Assembly (NCBI RefSeq): GCF_000425825.1
Contig: NZ_AUEE01000011.1
Span: 23,129 to 87,128 of the forward strand
Direction: 5' to 3'
Source of the DNA: Jeotgalicoccus marinus DSM 19772
GTDB lineage: Bacteria > Bacillota > Bacilli > Staphylococcales > Salinicoccaceae
Length of the DNA: 64,000 bases
Shown here: one piece after another, positions 60,825 to 64,000 of the stretch
Layout: the number at the start of each line of letters is the position of its first letter
Numbering within the stretch: position 1 is the stretch's first letter
Program-made: the position numbers and the translations under genes
The notes under the pieces: generated by a model
The model's input: only the letters and a program-made list of their open reading frames with translations
Databases searched by the model: none
Told to the model about the DNA's origin: nothing

Positions 60825-62459
60825 ATGGAATATCAGGCGTTATATAGAGCTTTTCGGCCTCAGAAATTTAGTGATGTTGTTGGCCAGCGTCACGTAACTA
60901 AAACCTTACAAAATGCCATTCAACGCGGTAAGGAATCACATGCCTATTTATTTAGTGGACCAAGAGGTACTGGTAAGACAAGTATCGCTAAGGTCTTTGC
61001 TAAAGCTTTAAACTGTCCGAACGAACAGGATGGTGAACCGTGTAATGAATGTGAAATTTGCCAATCTATTACTGACGGTAGTGCGAACGATGTGATTGAA
61101 ATTGATGCTGCAAGTAATAATGGTGTAGATGAAATTCGTAATATTCGTGATAAGGTGAAGTATGCACCAGCGGAAACGAAGTTCAAAGTCTACATTATAG
61201 ATGAGGTTCATATGTTAACGACAGGTGCTTTTAATGCGCTGTTAAAAACCCTAGAGGAACCACCAGCACATGCTATATTTATCTTAGCAACTACAGAACC
61301 CCATAAGATTCCCGCGACGATTATTTCTAGAACACAGAGATTTGATTTTAAATCACTTGATCTTAATGAAATAACTGAGCGACTTGAATTTGTTGCGGAC
61401 CAAGAAGGTACTAAGTACGATCCAAATGCACTACGCTATATTGCGAGAATTGCAGAAGGCGGAATGCGTGACGCATTGTCAATTATGGATCAGGTCATTG
61501 CCTTTTCAAGTGATGAAGTGACTATGGAAGACGCGGTAATGATTACAGGCGGTATTGAACAAGATGAATTAAATGACTGGTTAAAAACAATAGAGGATAA
61601 AAACACAGAAGCGGCATTTCATAAATATCAGCAATTTATAGATGAAGGTAAGGACCCGACACGTCTAGTCCATGAGCTTGTATTCTTTATAAGAGATGTT
61701 ATATTGATGAAGCACTCTAATAAGATTACTGAGGGTACAGCCTTTGTTCATACAGAAAATGAAATTTTGTACAAGATGGTTGATGTGTTAAATGATGCAA
61801 TGGTCAGCATGAGATTTTCAGTAAATACGAGTGTGCACTTGGAAATTGTCATTGTTAAACTGATTCGTGTACTTGAATCAGTACATCCTTCTGCGAACAT
61901 CAATGAAGCTTCGTCTAATGAGATTGTAGAACTTAAGGCTCAAATTAATGCTCTACAAGAGAAGATAGAACAAGGCATTGAAGTGAAAGAAAAACCGAAG
62001 AAAACTGTTGCAAGAAGTAAGCAAGGGTTCTCAATTGAGAAGATAGAACGTGTATTGAAAAATGCGAATAAAGAGGATTTAGTTAAACTTAAAGATGGTT
62101 GGCCAGGGGTCTATAAATACATTGAAGATAAAGGTCTTCAATCTTTACGAGCTCTAATCAAAGATTCTGTACCGGTTGCTGCAAGCGATACGCATGTCTT
62201 AATCAAGTTTGATAATGATGTGCACTGTGAACTTATCAATCAGAATGCCAGCAAAAAAGAAGAGCTTGAAAAGTTAATACTGGAAATTATAGGTAAGAAA
62301 GTACAAGTTGTTGGGGTCCCAGATTCGAGTTGGAAGCAAGTCAGACAAAATTATATTGATCAACACAGAAGTGACATTCAGCAAAAACAGTCTACTGAAG
62401 AGAAATCCTCAGATATCGCAAAGAAAATGTTTGGAGATATCGTTGAGGTGAATGATTGA
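60825..62459 (+). CDS. dnaX: DNA polymerase III subunit gamma/tau
   Basis: A 544-residue protein starting MEYQALYRAFRPQKFSDVVGQ. The AAA+ core has Walker A GPRGTGKTS, a zinc knuckle CPNEQDGEPCNECEIC, DEVHML and sensor TTEPHKIPATIISR. The C-terminal domains III-V follow from about residue 240. It loads the sliding clamp and bridges the polymerase. ATG 60825 is chosen because GATGAGGTG lies upstream; the GTG-like start 15 bases earlier overlaps it. First gene of dnaX-ybaB-recR. Confidence 0.95.
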   Translation: MEYQALYRAFRPQKFSDVVGQRHVTKTLQNAIQRGKESHAYLFSGPRGTGKTSIAKVFAKALNCPNEQDGEPCNECEICQSITDGSANDVIEIDAASNNGVDEIRNIRDKVKYAPAETKFKVYIIDEVHMLTTGAFNALLKTLEEPPAHAIFILATTEPHKIPATIISRTQRFDFKSLDLNEITERLEFVADQEGTKYDPNALRYIARIAEGGMRDALSIMDQVIAFSSDEVTMEDAVMITGGIEQDELNDWLKTIEDKNTEAAFHKYQQFIDEGKDPTRLVHELVFFIRDVILMKHSNKITEGTAFVHTENEILYKMVDVLNDAMVSMRFSVNTSVHLEIVIVKLIRVLESVHPSANINEASSNEIVELKAQINALQEKIEQGIEVKEKPKKTVARSKQGFSIEKIERVLKNANKEDLVKLKDGWPGVYKYIEDKGLQSLRALIKDSVPVAASDTHVLIKFDNDVHCELINQNASKKEELEKLILEIIGKKVQVVGVPDSSWKQVRQNYIDQHRSDIQQKQSTEEKSSDIAKKMFGDIVEVND

Positions 62460-62526
62460 TACTTTGTAAAAAAGTCATAATCATATATAATATGGAAGAA
62501 ATAAAAATGTATCGGAGGATGAAAAC

Positions 62527-62850
62527 ATGCGCGGTGGTATGAATAACATGCAAGGCATGATGAAGCAGATGCAGAAAATGCAAAAGAAAATGGAAGAAGA
62601 ACAAGCGAAGCTGAAAGAAGAACAAGTTGAAGGTACTGCAGGTGGCGGTATGGTGACCGTTGTTGTTTCTGGACATAAAGAAGTCATTGACGTTGTAATC
62701 AAAGAAGATGTTGTAGACCCAGATGATATCGATATGTTACAAGATCTCATTGTCGCGGCAACTAATGAAGCAATGAACAAAGCTGATGAACTAACAAGTG
62801 AACGTCTTGGTAAGCACACAAAAGGCTTAAATATTCCAGGGATGATGTAA
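62527..62850 (+). CDS. YbaB/EbfC nucleoid-associated protein
   Basis: The 107-residue protein has an N-terminal Met/Gln/Lys coiled helix ([19 protein letters not shown]) and the core [25 protein letters not shown] of YbaB/EbfC, a dimeric DNA-binding protein. It is placed between dnaX and recR as in most Firmicutes, and its stop directly abuts the recR start. Confidence 0.95.
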   Translation: MRGGMNNMQGMMKQMQKMQKKMEEEQAKLKEEQVEGTAGGGMVTVVVSGHKEVIDVVIKEDVVDPDDIDMLQDLIVAATNEAMNKADELTSERLGKHTKGLNIPGMM

Positions 62851-63447
62851 ATGCATTACCCAGAACCGATATCTAAGCTCATTGACAGCTTCATGAAATT
62901 GCCAGGTATTGGGCCGAAAACAGCTCAGCGCCTGGCATTTTATGTACTTAATATGAAAGAAGACGACGTAGTAGACTTTTCTAAAAGCCTCATGCAAGTT
63001 AAAAGAGAGTTAACTTTTTGCAGTGTATGTGGGCATATTACAGATATAGACCCGTGTTATATTTGCCAAGATAAGAATAGGGATCGTTCGACGATTTGTG
63101 TAGTTCAGGATACTAAGGACGTCATTGCTATGGAGAAAATGCGTGAGTATAAAGGTCTGTACCACGTTCTCCATGGTGCAATTAGCCCTATGGACGGAAT
63201 TGGACCTGAGGATATTAACATTCCATCATTATTAGAAAGATTAAAAGATGAAGAAGTAAATGAACTCATACTAGCAACTAACCCGAATATTGAAGGGGAG
63301 TCGACTGCAATGTATTTAACTCGGCTCATCAAACCGATTGGTATCAAGACAACTCGCCTGGCACATGGCTTACCTATTGGTGGCGATCTAGAATATGCGG
63401 ACGAAGTCACCCTATCTAAGGCAATAGAATATAGGACTGAATTATAA
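62851..63447 (+). CDS. recR: Recombination mediator RecR
   Basis: The 198-residue protein has a helix-hairpin-helix ([24 protein letters not shown], residues 10-29), a C4 zinc finger ([16 protein letters not shown]) and a Toprim domain starting [15 protein letters not shown]. It helps RecF/RecO load RecA. The ATG follows ybaB's TAA without a gap. A terminator follows. Confidence 0.95.
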   Translation: MHYPEPISKLIDSFMKLPGIGPKTAQRLAFYVLNMKEDDVVDFSKSLMQVKRELTFCSVCGHITDIDPCYICQDKNRDRSTICVVQDTKDVIAMEKMREYKGLYHVLHGAISPMDGIGPEDINIPSLLERLKDEEVNELILATNPNIEGESTAMYLTRLIKPIGIKTTRLAHGLPIGGDLEYADEVTLSKAIEYRTEL

Positions 63448-63474
63448 GGGCGTGCATGCCCTTATAATTTTTTA
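63442..63474 (+). terminator. Terminator after recR
   Basis: TTATAAGGGC pairs with GCCCTTATAA, followed by TTTTTTAAAT. The stem includes the end of recR. Confidence 0.9.
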
Positions 63475-63495
63475 AATAAATTTTTAAATAAAGGG

Positions 63496-63524
63496 TTGCA
63501 TTAATTCTTAGTGTCCTGTATAGT
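63496..63524 (+). promoter_or_regulatory. rRNA operon promoter P1
   Basis: TTGCAT (63496-63501), 17-base spacer, TATAGT (63519-63524). Located about 285 bases before the 16S rRNA. Confidence 0.75.
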
Positions 63525-63590
63525 TATATCTTGTTGAGCGACAAACACGAACACAACAAAACACAACATAAGAGTTAACAAAATTAATGC

Positions 63591-63619
63591 TTGCGTTCGA
63601 GTCGACAACGTGTTATAAT
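63591..63619 (+). promoter_or_regulatory. rRNA operon promoter P2
   Basis: TTGCGT (63591-63596), 17-base spacer, consensus TATAAT (63614-63619). The start would fall near 63626, about 185 bases before 16S rRNA. Confidence 0.85.
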
Positions 63620-63658
63620 TAAAAACAGTCAACAAGAAATTTACACAAACTTTACAAA

Positions 63659-63678
63659 CGAGAACATTGAAAACTGAA
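63659..63678 (+). promoter_or_regulatory. boxA-like antitermination element of rrn leader
   Basis: The sequence AGAACATTGAAAACTGAATG resembles the TGTTCTTTGAAAAC rrn boxA of Bacillales. Confidence 0.5.
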
Positions 63679-63808
63679 TGACAATATGTCAACGTTTAAT
63701 TCCGAATAAAAAGTCTTCTATTAAGATAGGAGCACAGATTGAGGCGAACAATACAAACGCAAGTAGATACTGTCAGCAGTATCGAGTGAGCTTAGTAAAA
63801 GCTTTCCA

Positions 63809-64000
<192 letters not shown>

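Overview
The window looks like chromosomal DNA of a low-GC Gram-positive coccus of the Staphylococcaceae, most likely the halotolerant Jeotgalicoccus/Salinicoccus side of the family. The grounds are strong AAAGGAG-type ribosome binding sites with frequent GTG/TTG starts, a long Gram-positive SRP RNA followed by dnaX, ybaB, recR and an rRNA operon, the 5' end of the 16S rRNA, and many osmolyte, sodium and amino-acid transporters. The genus is an inference from about 190 bases of 16S rRNA and general gene content, not a measured identity.

Layout. 1-7.9 kb: a partial membrane protein, a DUF554 protein, an SRPBCC protein, a membrane-anchored protein with four Ltp repeats, RocB-like peptidase, an MDR oxidoreductase, glycerate kinase, and a FrnE-like oxidoreductase with a 48-residue partner. 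7.9-10.7 kb: codBA under a PyrR-type attenuator. 10.8-23.2 kb: a YfcC transporter, SRPBCC protein, RluA-type pseudouridine synthase, BCCT osmolyte transporter, an M20 amidohydrolase/DUF3100 operon, an SAP-domain protein, DUF2200, opine-type dehydrogenase, NhaC and nucleoside deoxyribosyltransferase. 23.5-26.9 kb: a decayed stretch with an XRE-cupin regulator, a deleted azlC, azlD, a large imperfect inverted repeat and a multiply broken mutS2-like gene.

27.1-38.0 kb is an accessory catabolic island made of two convergent operons. On the + strand lie an XRE-cupin regulator, hydantoinase/oxoprolinase subunits A and B, a cupin and an NCS1 permease. On the - strand lie DUF2848, a nitrilase-family hydrolase, a complete TRAP transporter and a GntR regulator. 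Together they suggest uptake and hydrolysis of a cyclic or acylated nitrogen compound. 38.2-43.5 kb: a truncated response regulator, an SNF2-type helicase, and a ureohydrolase plus Nramp-fold pair in which both proteins have altered metal-site residues.

43.5-60.4 kb: CynX-type MFS, GNAT, PNPOx family, FAD/NAD(P) protein, another MFS, a VLRF1-type release factor, a Ugp-type ABC importer with an MBL-fold hydrolase, D-serine ammonia-lyase, YflT-type stress protein, DUF1801, a lipoprotein, an ABC ATPase and an overlapping surface protein. 60.4-64 kb: SRP RNA, dnaX, ybaB, recR, tandem rrn promoters and the start of 16S rRNA.

The most unusual non-coding signal is a set of five intergenic tandem arrays. 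Their sequences are unrelated, yet every one has a repeat period of exactly 41 or 51 bp, about four or five helical turns. In four of them the unit is an inverted repeat plus an A-rich linker.
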